Shown here one piece after another: positions 53,394 to 62,072 of a DNA stretch of 64,000 nucleotides (position 1 is its first letter; every line of letters begins with the position of its first letter). Source of the DNA: Cryptosporangium arvum DSM 44712 (GTDB lineage: Bacteria > Actinomycetota > Actinomycetes > Mycobacteriales > Cryptosporangiaceae); contig NZ_KK073874.1 of assembly GCF_000585375.1 (NCBI RefSeq), forward strand, positions 5,982,894 through 6,046,893, given 5' to 3'. The translations under genes were made by a program, and so were the position numbers. The notes under the pieces were generated by a model, which had not been told where the DNA came from, made no database searches, and was given only the letters and a program-made list of their open reading frames with translations.

Positions 53394-54833
53394 TCAGGAC
53401 TTCGGCGGTTGCGCCGCCGCCTCCAGAAGACGGAGCCAGACCTCGGAGATGGTGGGGAAGCTGGGCACGGCGTGCCAGAGGCGGGCCAGGGGAACCTCGC
53501 CGACGATCGCGATCGTGGCCGCGTGCACGAGTTCGGCCGCGGTGGCCCCGACGAACGTGGCGCCGACGATCACCTCGCGCTCGACGTCGATCACGAGCTT
53601 CGCCCGGCCGAGATATCCGTCGGCGAAGAGCGACGCCCCGGCCACCTGCGCCAGGTCGTACTCGACCGCCCGCACCGGCCGCCCGGCGTCGCGCGCCTCG
53701 GCCTCGGTGAGCCCCACCGCCCCGACCTCGGGGTCGGTGAACACGGCCTGTGGCACCGCCGCGTGGTCCGCGGTGGCGGCGTACGGGCTCCACGGCGTGG
53801 GCTCGGCGGCGTCGCCACCGGCCCGCGCGACGATCGCCGCGCCGCACGCCCTGGCCTGGTACTTGCCCATGTGCGTCAGCAGCGCCCGCCCGTTGACGTC
53901 GCCCGCCGCGTAGAGCCAGTCGACGCCGACGACGCGGCAGCTGTCGTCGACCTGGAGGCCGGAAAAGCCGGCCACCTCGAGGCCGAGCCCGTCGACGGCG
54001 GGCACCCGGCCGGTCGCGACCAGGATCTCGTCCGCGCGGACCGCGCGGGTCGCGTCGGCGTCCGCCAGTTCGATCCGGACGCCGACCTCGTCGCGCTCGA
54101 CCGCGGAGACCGTCGCGCCGAGCCGCACGTCGACACCCGCGGAGCGCAGGCCGGTGAGCACCAGCTCACCCACGAACGGCTCGAACCGGGGCAGGAGGCT
54201 CCCGCCCCGGGCGATCACCGTCACCCGGCTGCCCAGCGAGGCGAACGCGGTGGCCATCTCGCAACCGACGACGCCACCGCCGAGCACCGCGAGCTCGTCG
54301 GGGACCGCGGTCGCCGACGTCGCGTCCCGGCTCGTCCACGGGTCGGCCTCGGCCAGGCCGGGCAGGTCTGGCACCGCCGGCTTGCTGCCGGTGGCGATCA
54401 CGACGGCCTGGCGGGCGGTGACCCGGCGGCTACCGCCGTCGCGGGTGCGGATCTCGACCTGCCGCTCCCCCACCAGCCGTGCGGTGCCGCGGACCAGCGC
54501 GATGCCGGCCGAATCGAGCCAGCCGACCTGCGAGTCGTCGGACCAGTTGGAGGTGAAACCGGTGCGGCGGGCGAGCACCTGCTCGGGGTTCGGACCGCCG
54601 CGGACCGCGGTGGCCGCGCCGTCGACGCGCCGGGCGTCGGCGAGGGCGGCGGCCGGACGCAACAGCGCCTTACTCGGGATGCAGGCCCAGTACGAGCATT
54701 CACCGCCGACGAGTTCCCGCTCGACGACGACGGCACTCAGACCGCCGCGGACGACCTGGTCGGCCACGTTCTCCCCGACCGGTCCGGCACCGACGACGAT
54801 CACGTCGTACTCGTCCCCGCCCGACACCGCCAT
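53394..54833 (-). CDS. Flavoprotein disulfide reductase family oxidoreductase
   Basis: A 479-residue class I pyridine-nucleotide disulfide oxidoreductase. FAD motif VVGAGPVGENVA at the N-terminus, redox pair in GGECSYWACIPSKALLRP (CxxxxC, as in lipoamide dehydrogenase and mercuric reductase), NADPH-binding AVLGGGVVGCEMATAFASLG, second FAD motif YAAGDVNGRALL and the C-terminal HAVPSFPTISE where His and Glu form the catalytic dyad. ATG 53394-54833 is preferred over a longer frame. The substrate disulfide is unknown; mycothione reductase or a lipoamide-like role are possible, but neither gene context nor tail is diagnostic. Confidence 0.88.
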   Translation of the reverse strand: MAVSGGDEYDVIVVGAGPVGENVADQVVRGGLSAVVVERELVGGECSYWACIPSKALLRPAAALADARRVDGAATAVRGGPNPEQVLARRTGFTSNWSDDSQVGWLDSAGIALVRGTARLVGERQVEIRTRDGGSRRVTARQAVVIATGSKPAVPDLPGLAEADPWTSRDATSATAVPDELAVLGGGVVGCEMATAFASLGSRVTVIARGGSLLPRFEPFVGELVLTGLRSAGVDVRLGATVSAVERDEVGVRIELADADATRAVRADEILVATGRVPAVDGLGLEVAGFSGLQVDDSCRVVGVDWLYAAGDVNGRALLTHMGKYQARACGAAIVARAGGDAAEPTPWSPYAATADHAAVPQAVFTDPEVGAVGLTEAEARDAGRPVRAVEYDLAQVAGASLFADGYLGRAKLVIDVEREVIVGATFVGATAAELVHAATIAIVGEVPLARLWHAVPSFPTISEVWLRLLEAAAQPPKS

Positions 54834-54941
54834 GCTCGCCGCCTGTCTCTCCGTAGTCGCCGGCCGGGGTTGTACGGCCGAGCGCACGGTAGCGGATCCC
54901 GGCGGCGGTCACTGCACGTGACGCCCGCCCCTGGCGCGCCG

Positions 54942-55009
54942 CGGCGGGGTCTGTGCTCGTCGGCGGGGTCTGTACTCGTCGGCGGGGTCTGTACTCGTCG
55001 GCGGGGTCT
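54942..55009. repeat. 19-bp tandem repeat, 3.6 copies
   Basis: Unit CGGCGGGGTCTGTACTCGT, starting at 54942, 54961, 54980 and partly 54999, with one base change in the first copy (TGTGCTC). It lies between the flavoprotein gene start and the downstream end of the next minus-strand gene. Nothing suggests a coding role; probably replication slippage. Confidence 0.85.
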
Positions 55010-55038
55010 CGTGGGCCGGCGGCGCGCCGGTGGGTGGG

Positions 55039-55449
55039 TCAGGGGCGACGGGTGGCGGCCCAGAGGGAGGCGCCGACGGCGGCGACCGCACCGGCCGCGG
55101 CCGCGTAGGCCCCGAGCTTCGCGACCCGGCCCTGGCGGGCCGCGGTGATCAGCGTCACCGCGTCGGCCCCGTCGGACAGCGCCGACGCGAGGAGCCACGG
55201 CTGCGGACTCCGCCCGCGCACGACCGCGTAACTCGTGCCGAGTGCGATGGCAATCTCCCGACTTGCGAACATTTGGGTGATAAACGTCGCTCGTGCCGCC
55301 GTGGCGCTATCGATACCCAGTCCCCGGGGAAGCGCAGTAGGCTGGACGGTGGACACGGCGCCGACGGCCAAGCGGAGAAGCGCGACCGCGAGGACGATCT
55401 GCCGGGACCGATCGGCGGTGGGGAATCCAACCTCGCCGGTGTGCTCCAC
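55039..55449 (-). CDS. Small membrane protein of unknown function
   Basis: A 136-residue protein with three to four hydrophobic helices: IVLAVALLRLAVGAVSTVQP, FITQMFASREIAIALGTSYA, WLLASALSDGADAVTLITAA and LGAYAAAAGAVAAVGASLWA. GTG 55449 is chosen because AAGGAGG lies six bases upstream. A longer frame starting at 55509 lacks a ribosome site. The layout recalls DUF4267-like proteins, but I am not sure. It is divergent from rbpA. Confidence 0.75.
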   Translation of the reverse strand: MEHTGEVGFPTADRSRQIVLAVALLRLAVGAVSTVQPTALPRGLGIDSATAARATFITQMFASREIAIALGTSYAVVRGRSPQPWLLASALSDGADAVTLITAARQGRVAKLGAYAAAAGAVAAVGASLWAATRRP

Positions 55450-55592
55450 GCGTGTCCTCCTTGTAACGAGTTGCCGCATACGCGCATGCGGTGGTGTGCT
55501 GCTGGGCACATAAGTCAGCGACGGCGGAATCTTCTGTCCGTCATCGTCGTTGGTACCGGTGGCTGACCGCAGACGCCAGGGGGTTGATGCAG

Positions 55593-55937
55593 ATGGGTGA
55601 GCGCACGCTGCGCGGTAGTCGGCTCGGAGCCGTAAGCTACGAGACCGACCGCAACACGGAGCTGGCGCCCCGCCAGCAGGGAGAGTACCTGTGCCCGCGT
55701 GGTCACCGGTTCACGGTCCCTTTCGCCGCCGACGCGGAAATCCCGATCACGTGGGAATGCCGGGCCGACGGTACCGTGGCGCGAATCATCGACGGTGACG
55801 AGCCCGAGGCCAAGAAGGCCAAGCCGCCGCGTACGCACTGGGACATGCTCCTGGAGCGTCGCACGGTCGCCGAGCTCGAGGAGGTCCTGGCCGAGCGCCT
55901 GGAAGTCCTTCGAGGTCGGCGGAGCCGCTCCGCCTGA
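55593..55937 (+). CDS. rbpA: RNA polymerase-binding protein RbpA
   Basis: A 114-residue actinobacterial transcription factor that binds sigma and core RNA polymerase to stabilise the open complex. The N-terminal MGERTLRGSRLGAVSYETDR is the diagnostic RNAP-interacting tail. A zinc-type core (LCPRGHRF ... WECR) and the sigma-interacting C-terminus (PPRTHWDMLLERRTVAELEE) follow. ATG 55593 gives the usual MGER start; ATG 55587 adds two residues. The fourth zinc-ligand Cys seen in some homologues is absent here. A strong terminator follows. Confidence 0.96.
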   Translation: MGERTLRGSRLGAVSYETDRNTELAPRQQGEYLCPRGHRFTVPFAADAEIPITWECRADGTVARIIDGDEPEAKKAKPPRTHWDMLLERRTVAELEEVLAERLEVLRGRRSRSA

Positions 55938-55945
55938 CCAATGAT

Positions 55946-55986
55946 CACGAGAACCCGCCGTCCCATCGGGGCGGCGGGTTCTCGTG
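55946..55986. terminator. Bidirectional intrinsic terminator after rbpA
   Basis: 15-bp arms (CACGAGAACCCGCCG and its complement) with an 11-nt loop. It sits between the convergent rbpA and fxsA genes. Confidence 0.88.
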
Positions 55987-55988
55987 TG

Positions 55989-56510
55989 TCAGCGATCGAG
56001 CTCGCCGTCGATCACGGTGCCACGGCCGGGCGCGAACTCCCGCGGCGGCACCGGCTCGCCCTGCCCGGGAGCGGCGGCGTCCGCCTTCACCCGGCGCGAC
56101 CGCACCTGCATCGGGCCGAGCAGCGCGCTGCTGACGTCCGGCGGCATCCGGCGCACGGCCGAGCGCAGGACCAACCGCCCGGCGAGCGCCCGGATCGGCG
56201 GCACCAGCAGCAGCAGGCCGACGACGTCGCTGATCAGGCCGGGCAGGATCATGAGCAGGCCGCCCGCCAGCACGACCGCCCCTTCGGCGGTCTCCTTCGC
56301 CGGGGTGCGCCCGGCCGCGGCGGCTTCACGCAGCGCCCGGAACGCCCGGGCGCCCTCCCGGCGCAGCAGCCAGCTGCCGAGTAGCGCGCTGCCGACGAGC
56401 AGCAGGAACGTCCATCCGAGCCCGACCTCCTGGCCGACGCGGACGAGCAGGGTGATCTCCACGGTGGCGGCCACGATCAGTACGACGAACGCGGCGAGAA
56501 GGGCTCGCAT
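55989..56510 (-). CDS. fxsA: FxsA family membrane protein
   Basis: A 173-residue protein with three to four helices. The FxsA core pattern is present: VEITLLVRVGQEVGLGWTFL, SALLGSWLLRREG and ILPGLISDVVGLLLLVPPIR. A cytoplasmic charged tail follows. E. coli FxsA affects phage F exclusion, but the general role is unknown. It follows ppm1 and lnt on the same strand after about 50 bp and may be part of that operon. Confidence 0.9.
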   Translation of the reverse strand: MRALLAAFVVLIVAATVEITLLVRVGQEVGLGWTFLLLVGSALLGSWLLRREGARAFRALREAAAAGRTPAKETAEGAVVLAGGLLMILPGLISDVVGLLLLVPPIRALAGRLVLRSAVRRMPPDVSSALLGPMQVRSRRVKADAAAPGQGEPVPPREFAPGRGTVIDGELDR

Positions 56511-56562
56511 GTTTCCAGCGTACGGCCGGCCCGCCGCACCGGCCGAAACTCTCAGCAGCCTC

Positions 56563-57366
56563 TCAGCGCAGCTTGTCGATCGCCTTCCGGGCCGTGTCGA
56601 GGCGCGCCTGCACGCCCCACAGACCGACCCGCCACAGCGCTTCCCGGACGATGTCCGAGCTCATCTTGCTGTGCCCGCGCTCCCGCTCGGCGAACGTCAC
56701 CGGCACCTCGACGACCCGGTAGCCGGCGCGCCAGGCCCGGTACACCATGTCGATCTGGAAGCAGTACCCCTGGGACGCGACCCCGGCCAGGTTCTCCGGT
56801 GCGATCACCTCGGCGCGGTAGGCGCGGAACCCGGCCGTGCTGTCCTTCACCGGGATGCTCAGCGCCAGCCGCGTGTACAGGTTCCCGACGTGCGAGATCA
56901 TCACCCGCGACATCGGCCAGTTGACGATCTTGCCGCCCGGCACCTTGCGTGAGCCGATCACGACGTCGGCGTCGCGCAGCGCGTTGAGCAGCCGCGGCAG
57001 CTCGTCCGGGTCGTGCGATCCGTCGGCGTCCATCTCCACCATGACGTCGGCGCCGTGCTCGGCCGCCCAGGCGAACCCGGCGAGGTACGCCGCGCCGAGC
57101 CCCTCCTTGCTGGTGCGGTGCAGCACGTGCACGCGCGGATCGGCGGCGGCCATCTCGTCGACGATCTCGCCGGTGCCGTCCGGGGACCCGTCGTCGGCCA
57201 CCAGCACCTCGACCTCGGGCACCGCGCGGCGGAGCCGGGTGACGATCGGCCGGATGTTCTCGGCCTCGTTGTAGGTCGGGATGACGACGACCACGTTCCC
57301 CAGGCCGGGATACTCCTCGCGGTTCGAGGCCGGGCCGGTGTCCTGCTCCATCTTCTCGGCCGTCAT
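56563..57366 (-). CDS. ppm1: Polyprenol monophosphomannose synthase
   Basis: A 267-residue GT2 enzyme transferring mannose from GDP-mannose to polyprenyl phosphate, giving the donor for lipoglycan and protein O-mannosylation at the membrane. NVVVVIPTYNEAENI begins the nucleotide domain, ADDGSPDGTGEI and VEMDADGSHDP supply DxD-type metal ligands, and VTFAERERGHSKMS is typical of DPM1-like enzymes. ATG 57366 is 5 bp after the lnt stop. In mycobacteria Ppm1 and Lnt domains are fused; here they are separate adjacent genes. Confidence 0.94.
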   Translation of the reverse strand: MTAEKMEQDTGPASNREEYPGLGNVVVVIPTYNEAENIRPIVTRLRRAVPEVEVLVADDGSPDGTGEIVDEMAAADPRVHVLHRTSKEGLGAAYLAGFAWAAEHGADVMVEMDADGSHDPDELPRLLNALRDADVVIGSRKVPGGKIVNWPMSRVMISHVGNLYTRLALSIPVKDSTAGFRAYRAEVIAPENLAGVASQGYCFQIDMVYRAWRAGYRVVEVPVTFAERERGHSKMSSDIVREALWRVGLWGVQARLDTARKAIDKLR

Positions 57367-57371
57367 CGGTG

Positions 57372-59861
57372 TCAGCCTTCCTCCGTCGTTCGTCCCACGC
57401 CGGCCGCTCGACGTCGCCGCAGCGCAGCGGCCGCGAGCAATGCGGCTCCGCTGAGCGTGCAGAACGCCGCTTCCGGCCACTGGCCCACTGCGGTGGCCAG
57501 CGTACGGTCCTCTGACAACGCAAGTGACCGGATCAGCGTTCCGGCCGAGAAGAGACCCGCGTGGTCGTAGATGTGCCCGTTCGGGCCGATTGTGGCGGAG
57601 ATCCCGCTGGTCGACGCGACGACCGCCCACTTCCCGTGCTCGACCGCACGCAGCCGCGCCATCGCGACCTGCTGCGGGCTCTCGCCGCTCAGGCCGAACG
57701 TGGCGTTGTTGGTCTGGACCGCGAGGATCTGCGCACCGGCGTTCACGGTGTCGGCCACCAGGTGGTCGTAGGCGACCTCGAAGCAGATCACGTCGCCCAC
57801 CTGGACCGTGCCCGCGGTCGTCGTCGGCATGCCGACGGTGCCGATCTCGGTGCCGGCCTTGAAGTCGCGACGGACCAGGTCGACCTTCGTCGTGATCTTC
57901 CGGGCGAGCGACCGCATCGGGATGTACTCCCCGAACGGCACCGGGTGACGCTTCTCGTAGCGGTCGGTCGGGCCCTCACCGGGCACCCAGACCAGCCCGG
58001 CGTTGGTCAGGTACTCCCCCGGCCCGCGCAGCACCGCGCCGACGAGGATCGGCGCCTTGATCGCGGAGGCCGCCTCGTCGATCTCCGCACGGGCGTCCTC
58101 GTTGACCAGCGGGTCGATGTCCGAGGCGTTCTCCGGCCAGATGACCAGGTCGGGCTGGGCGGCCCGCCCGGCCGCGACGTCCTTCGCGAGCGTCAACGTG
58201 CGCGTGACGTGGTTGTCGAGCACCGCGCGACGCTGAGCGTTGAAGTCGAGCCCGAGGCGCGGAACGTTGCCCTGGATCACGGCGACGGTGATCTTCTGCC
58301 CGTCGGCGGTCGGCGTCGGCACGAACCAGGCCGCGAGCAGGACGACGCCGACCGCCCCGAGCCACGCCGCCGCCCGGATCCCGGCCCGCCGCCCAGAAGC
58401 CGACATCCCGGCGGTGGGGGTGTTCGGCGGGGCCGCGAGCAGGTGACGTGCGAGCCGGTGATCGGTCAGCGGCCAGCGGCGCCACAGAGCGGCGACGAGC
58501 AATCCCCCCAGCGCGGCGGTAGCGAACGTGACGAGGGGCGCACCGGCGATCGAGGCCAGGTGCAGCAGCGGGCCGTCGGTCTCGGCGAACGCGAGCCGCC
58601 CCCACGGGAAGCCCCCGAACGGCCAGCGCCCACGCACCGCCTCCTGGGTGACCCACCCGGCCCCGACGACCACCGGCCAACTCCAGCGGTACCGATCCAC
58701 GAGCCGCGAACTCCCGGCGAGCACCGCCCCGAGCCCGGCGACGTACGCCGCCTCCACGGCCCCCAGCAGATAGACGAACGCGTCGCCGACGTAGATCCCG
58801 ACCCAGTCGAGCAGGACGACGAAGAACACGAGACCGTGCAGCAGCCCGAGCCACGCCCCACGCCGCGCCCGCTGACGGTGCACCGCGACAGCCAGCATCG
58901 CGACCGCGACCGGCGCGAGCCACCACAGGTCGTGCGGCGGGAACGCCGGAACGAGCAACGCCCCGGACGCGACAGCCAGGAGCGCAGCGACCCAGCCCCG
59001 CAGCGGCGGCCGCTCCGGATCCACGGCCCCCTTGCTCCAGGGCCGCCACCGCCCACTGCGCCCGCCCGCCTCCACGACCGCGCCCGGCTCCTCATCAACC
59101 GGAGAGTCGGTGGCCGAAGCGGCCGGGACCGTGGCTGTGGCGGCCGGGGCATCAGCGGCTGGCGCTGCGGCGACCGGCGCTACGGCGGCCGGGATTGTGG
59201 CCGTGGCGGCCGGGGCATTAGCGGCTGGCGCTACGGCGGCCGGCGCTACGGCGGCTGGCGCTGCGGCGGCTGGCGCTGCGGCGGCCGGGACCGTGGCCGT
59301 GGCGTCAGCGGCCGGCGCTGCGGCGGCCGGCGCTACGGCGGCCGGGGCATCAGCGGCTGGCGCTTTGGCACCCGGCGCTGTGGAGGCTGGGGCTGATGGG
59401 GGCGAAGCCGCAGAGACCGAGGTTTCGTCGGCTGAAGTGTCGACGGCCGGAGCTACCTCCCCCGGAGCCTCACCGGCCGAAGCTCCACCGGCCGGATTGC
59501 CGCTGCCGGGGGCAGCCGTGGCCAGAGCCGCGTCAGCCAGCGCGCCAGTGGCCGGTGCTGCGCCGTTCGAAGCAGCGCCGTTCGAAGCAGCGCCGTTCGA
59601 AGCTGCGCCGTTCGAAGCAGCGCCGTTCGAAGCAGCATCCGCCGGGGCGTCGACGGCCGGGGTCTTATCGGCCGGGGCCGTAGCGGTCGGGGTGCCGGTT
59701 GGCGGGAGCGCGGTGGCTGGGACCGCCTCGGTGAGGGGCTCGGGGGTTTGCGAGGTCCCGACGGCGCTCGGGTCGGCTCCGGCGGGAGCAAGGGGATCGG
59801 GGGGCGGGGCGGGAACCACGGCGGCGGGCGAACCGCTCTCCGCGTCACTTCGTGGCAGCAC
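57372..59861 (-). CDS. lnt: Apolipoprotein N-acyltransferase with long Ala/Pro-rich N-terminus
   Basis: An 829-residue protein. The C-terminal 530 residues form a normal Lnt: six to seven helices (PLRGWVAALLAVASGALLVP onward), then a nitrilase-like periplasmic domain with the Glu-Lys-Cys triad in IWPENASD, EKRHPVPFGEYIP and VICFEVAYD. Lnt N-acylates mature lipoproteins. The preceding 300 or so residues are low-complexity Ala/Pro/Thr/Val, including five SNGAA units and many PAAVAPAA-type repeats, presumably a disordered cytoplasmic tail. GTG 59861 has GGGAGGGAGG upstream, so the tail is probably translated. Such an extension is unusual. It is translated with ppm1. Confidence 0.92.
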   Translation of the reverse strand: MLPRSDAESGSPAAVVPAPPPDPLAPAGADPSAVGTSQTPEPLTEAVPATALPPTGTPTATAPADKTPAVDAPADAASNGAASNGAASNGAASNGAASNGAAPATGALADAALATAAPGSGNPAGGASAGEAPGEVAPAVDTSADETSVSAASPPSAPASTAPGAKAPAADAPAAVAPAAAAPAADATATVPAAAAPAAAAPAAVAPAAVAPAANAPAATATIPAAVAPVAAAPAADAPAATATVPAASATDSPVDEEPGAVVEAGGRSGRWRPWSKGAVDPERPPLRGWVAALLAVASGALLVPAFPPHDLWWLAPVAVAMLAVAVHRQRARRGAWLGLLHGLVFFVVLLDWVGIYVGDAFVYLLGAVEAAYVAGLGAVLAGSSRLVDRYRWSWPVVVGAGWVTQEAVRGRWPFGGFPWGRLAFAETDGPLLHLASIAGAPLVTFATAALGGLLVAALWRRWPLTDHRLARHLLAAPPNTPTAGMSASGRRAGIRAAAWLGAVGVVLLAAWFVPTPTADGQKITVAVIQGNVPRLGLDFNAQRRAVLDNHVTRTLTLAKDVAAGRAAQPDLVIWPENASDIDPLVNEDARAEIDEAASAIKAPILVGAVLRGPGEYLTNAGLVWVPGEGPTDRYEKRHPVPFGEYIPMRSLARKITTKVDLVRRDFKAGTEIGTVGMPTTTAGTVQVGDVICFEVAYDHLVADTVNAGAQILAVQTNNATFGLSGESPQQVAMARLRAVEHGKWAVVASTSGISATIGPNGHIYDHAGLFSAGTLIRSLALSEDRTLATAVGQWPEAAFCTLSGAALLAAAALRRRRAAGVGRTTEEG
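59111..59397 (-). repeat. Degenerate Ala/Pro repeat array within lnt
   Basis: Imperfect units of 12-48 bp such as GCGGCCGGCGCTACGGCG are repeated with in-frame variation, encoding PAAVAPAA and PAAATATV motifs. The repeats are all in the 5' part of lnt and keep the reading frame. Confidence 0.75.
59565..59639 (-). repeat. 15-bp tandem repeat, five copies, within lnt
   Basis: Unit GTTCGAAGCAGCGCC (plus strand) repeated five times with very few changes, encoding (A/S)NGAA-like pentapeptides on the minus strand. The multiple-of-three unit maintains the frame, so copy-number change would be tolerated. Confidence 0.88.
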
Positions 59862-60423
59862 CGAACCTCCCTCCCGACCCGGGAGGGGTCGTGTCCTGGC
59901 AACGATTGTGCCCACTCCCCCGGCAATCCGGGGCCGGGTGGGGCGACCAATGCGACCCACCCCACTGTGGTATCGCCGCCAGAACAGCCACAGGGGCGCG
60001 GCGTGCACGCCGCGCCCCTGCTTCGGAGTTCCCCGACCGGTACGGGAGGAGTTCGGGAGGACCTTCGGACCGACTGCGGAGCGGCTGGCTGCCTGCTACG
60101 CCAGACGTTGTCTACTGACCCTCCGTCACCACCATCACCGCGACCTGGCACCGGCCGCGACCGTCGTCGTCCCGCCACCCTTCGCCGGCTGGACCTGGCC
60201 CCTGCGGTGGCGCCACCGCGTTTGCCCAGCTAGCGAAGGCACGTTCCGTCGCCGTCCGATGCCCGAGGAAGTTACTTGGACACCGTAATTGCCGTCCGTC
60301 TCCTGTCAATACCGGCTTTCGCCGACAGTACGGACATCATGCCTGGTCAACCGCAGCGAAGGGAAATTTGCCCCGCTGAATCAGACAAAACAGACAATGG
60401 GCGTGTCATCGTCCTCCGTGGCC
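59862..60423. other. Intergenic region upstream of lnt
   Basis: 560 bp without a convincing gene. It contains a 30-bp palindrome (59991-60020) and, at 60275-60400, a lower-GC patch that could include promoters. Translations of open frames here lack ribosome sites and recognisable domains. Confidence 0.6.
59991..60020. terminator. 30-bp perfect palindrome
   Basis: CAGGGGCGCGGCGTG followed by its exact complement, 15-bp arms without a loop. In RNA it would fold into a very stable hairpin with a small forced loop, so a terminator or processing site for the upstream amidohydrolase transcript is likely. It could also be a symmetric protein-binding site. Confidence 0.5.
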
Positions 60424-62019
60424 TCACTCGCCGGTGAACACCGGGGCACCGCGGACGACCGTGCGCAGACAGCGTGGGGGGATCGCTCCTTCGCTCAGCG
60501 CGGGCAGGCCCTGGATACCGGCGCGGGGGTCGGTGCTCCACCGGGCGACCCGGTCGTCGGGCGCTTGGATGACGAGCTCCTCCACGGCCCAGACCGCGAA
60601 CGACGCCACCGCCCCGGGGACCAGCATGCCTCCGTCGTCGCGGCCGAGCGCGCGCCAGCCGCCCCGGGTGTGCGCGGCGAACGCCGCCCGGACGCTTATC
60701 GCGTGGCGCGGATGGTGCGGGAACGCGGCCGCGCGGACGGTGCCCCACGGGTCGAGCGGCGACACCGGAGCGTCCGAGCCGAAGGCCAGCGGGACCCCGA
60801 CGCCGGCCAGGGCCGCGTACGGGTTCAGCGTTTCGGCCCGCTCCGCACCGAGCCGCTGGACGTACATGCCGCCGGGACCGCCCCACGCGGCCTCGAACGC
60901 CGGCTGCATGCTCGCCACGGCCCCGTAGTTGACCAGGGCCTTGATCAGCGCGGCGTCGAGCATCGAGGCGTGCTCGACGCGGTGCCGGCCGACACGCAGC
61001 TTGTCGAGACCGACGGTGCCCGCGGCCAGCGAGAATCCCTCGGCGACGGCGGCGAGCGCCCGGTCCCCGATGGCGTGAAAGCCGGCCTGGGTGCCGTGGC
61101 GCACCGAGTCCACCAGGTGCTCGGCGATCTGATCGGCGTCGGCGTAGAGGTGGCCGTTGGTGTTCGGGTCGTCGGCGAAGGGCGCGGAGAGCGCGGCCGT
61201 GCGGGAGCCGAGCGCCCCGTCGACGTAGAGGTCGCCCCCGGCGCCGACCGCGCCGAGTTCGCGGGCCTTCGCCGCCGCGCGCCACTCGCCCCAGTAGCCG
61301 AAGACGTCGGGGCCGGGCTCGTCGGCGGCCAGCGCCAGGAGGCCGGTGAAGTCGTCCTCGCCGCCGATGTCGGGCCCGCCGCACTCGTGCAGCGCGACGA
61401 TTCCCCGCGAGGCGGCGTGCGCGCGGGTGGCGCGCTGGGCGTCGGCCCGCTGGGCGGGGGTGACCGACGCCAGCGCGATGCCGCGGACGGCGTGGTGGGC
61501 GTCGCGGGTGACCGGCTGATCGGCGTCGTAACCGGTCAGGCCGGTGAGGCCGGGCACGGTGGACCGCAGCGCGCTCGACGCGGCGGCCGAGTGCACGTCG
61601 ACCCGAGCGAGGTAGACCGGGCGGTCGCCCGCCGCCCGGTCGAGCTCGGCCGTGGTGGGCGCGCGTCGCTCCGGCCACGCGCTCTCGTCCCAGCCGTGCC
61701 CCAGGACGACGCCGGGATGCTCCGCGACGTGGCGGGCGACCGCGTCCAGCGCCGCGGTGAGCGACGGGGCGCCGGTGAGGTCGAGGCCGAGCAGGCCGAT
61801 GCCGGTCTGCGTCGTGTGCACGTGGGCGTCGACGAAGCCCGGCACGACGAGCGCACCCTCCAGGTCGACGACCTCGTCGGCCCCGAACGCGGCGGCGTCG
61901 GCCGCATCGTCGGAGCCGACGAACAACACGCGGTCACCCTCGACCAGCAGCGCGGTCGCGAAAGGATCCGCGGGACTGTAGACCTCGCCGTTGCGGTAGA
62001 GCGTCGCCATGGGGGTCAT
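60424..62019 (-). CDS. Amidohydrolase (YtcJ-like metal-dependent hydrolase)
   Basis: A 531-residue amidohydrolase family 3 protein. GFVDAHVHTTQ carries the first metal pair, HGWDESAWPE is typical of YtcJ-like enzymes, and GFHAIGDRALAAVA and RVEHASMLDAA give later metal-site His. FGSDAPVSPLDPW supplies the catalytic Asp. ATG 62019 is preceded by GGGGAG; ATG 62010 is another option. The C-terminal domain GALVPGAVASFAVW-like end closes the fold. Substrates of YtcJ-like enzymes are mostly unknown. The next minus-strand gene upstream encodes a membrane protein. Confidence 0.88.
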   Translation of the reverse strand: MTPMATLYRNGEVYSPADPFATALLVEGDRVLFVGSDDAADAAAFGADEVVDLEGALVVPGFVDAHVHTTQTGIGLLGLDLTGAPSLTAALDAVARHVAEHPGVVLGHGWDESAWPERRAPTTAELDRAAGDRPVYLARVDVHSAAASSALRSTVPGLTGLTGYDADQPVTRDAHHAVRGIALASVTPAQRADAQRATRAHAASRGIVALHECGGPDIGGEDDFTGLLALAADEPGPDVFGYWGEWRAAAKARELGAVGAGGDLYVDGALGSRTAALSAPFADDPNTNGHLYADADQIAEHLVDSVRHGTQAGFHAIGDRALAAVAEGFSLAAGTVGLDKLRVGRHRVEHASMLDAALIKALVNYGAVASMQPAFEAAWGGPGGMYVQRLGAERAETLNPYAALAGVGVPLAFGSDAPVSPLDPWGTVRAAAFPHHPRHAISVRAAFAAHTRGGWRALGRDDGGMLVPGAVASFAVWAVEELVIQAPDDRVARWSTDPRAGIQGLPALSEGAIPPRCLRTVVRGAPVFTGE

Positions 62020-62072
62020 TGTGCTCCCCGCCACCGACAGTTCCCGCCCGGCGTCGGACCGCGTGGGCCGGG

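Noticed and set aside
54942-55009. Possible CRISPR array
   Set aside because: Units are contiguous without spacers; it is a simple tandem repeat.
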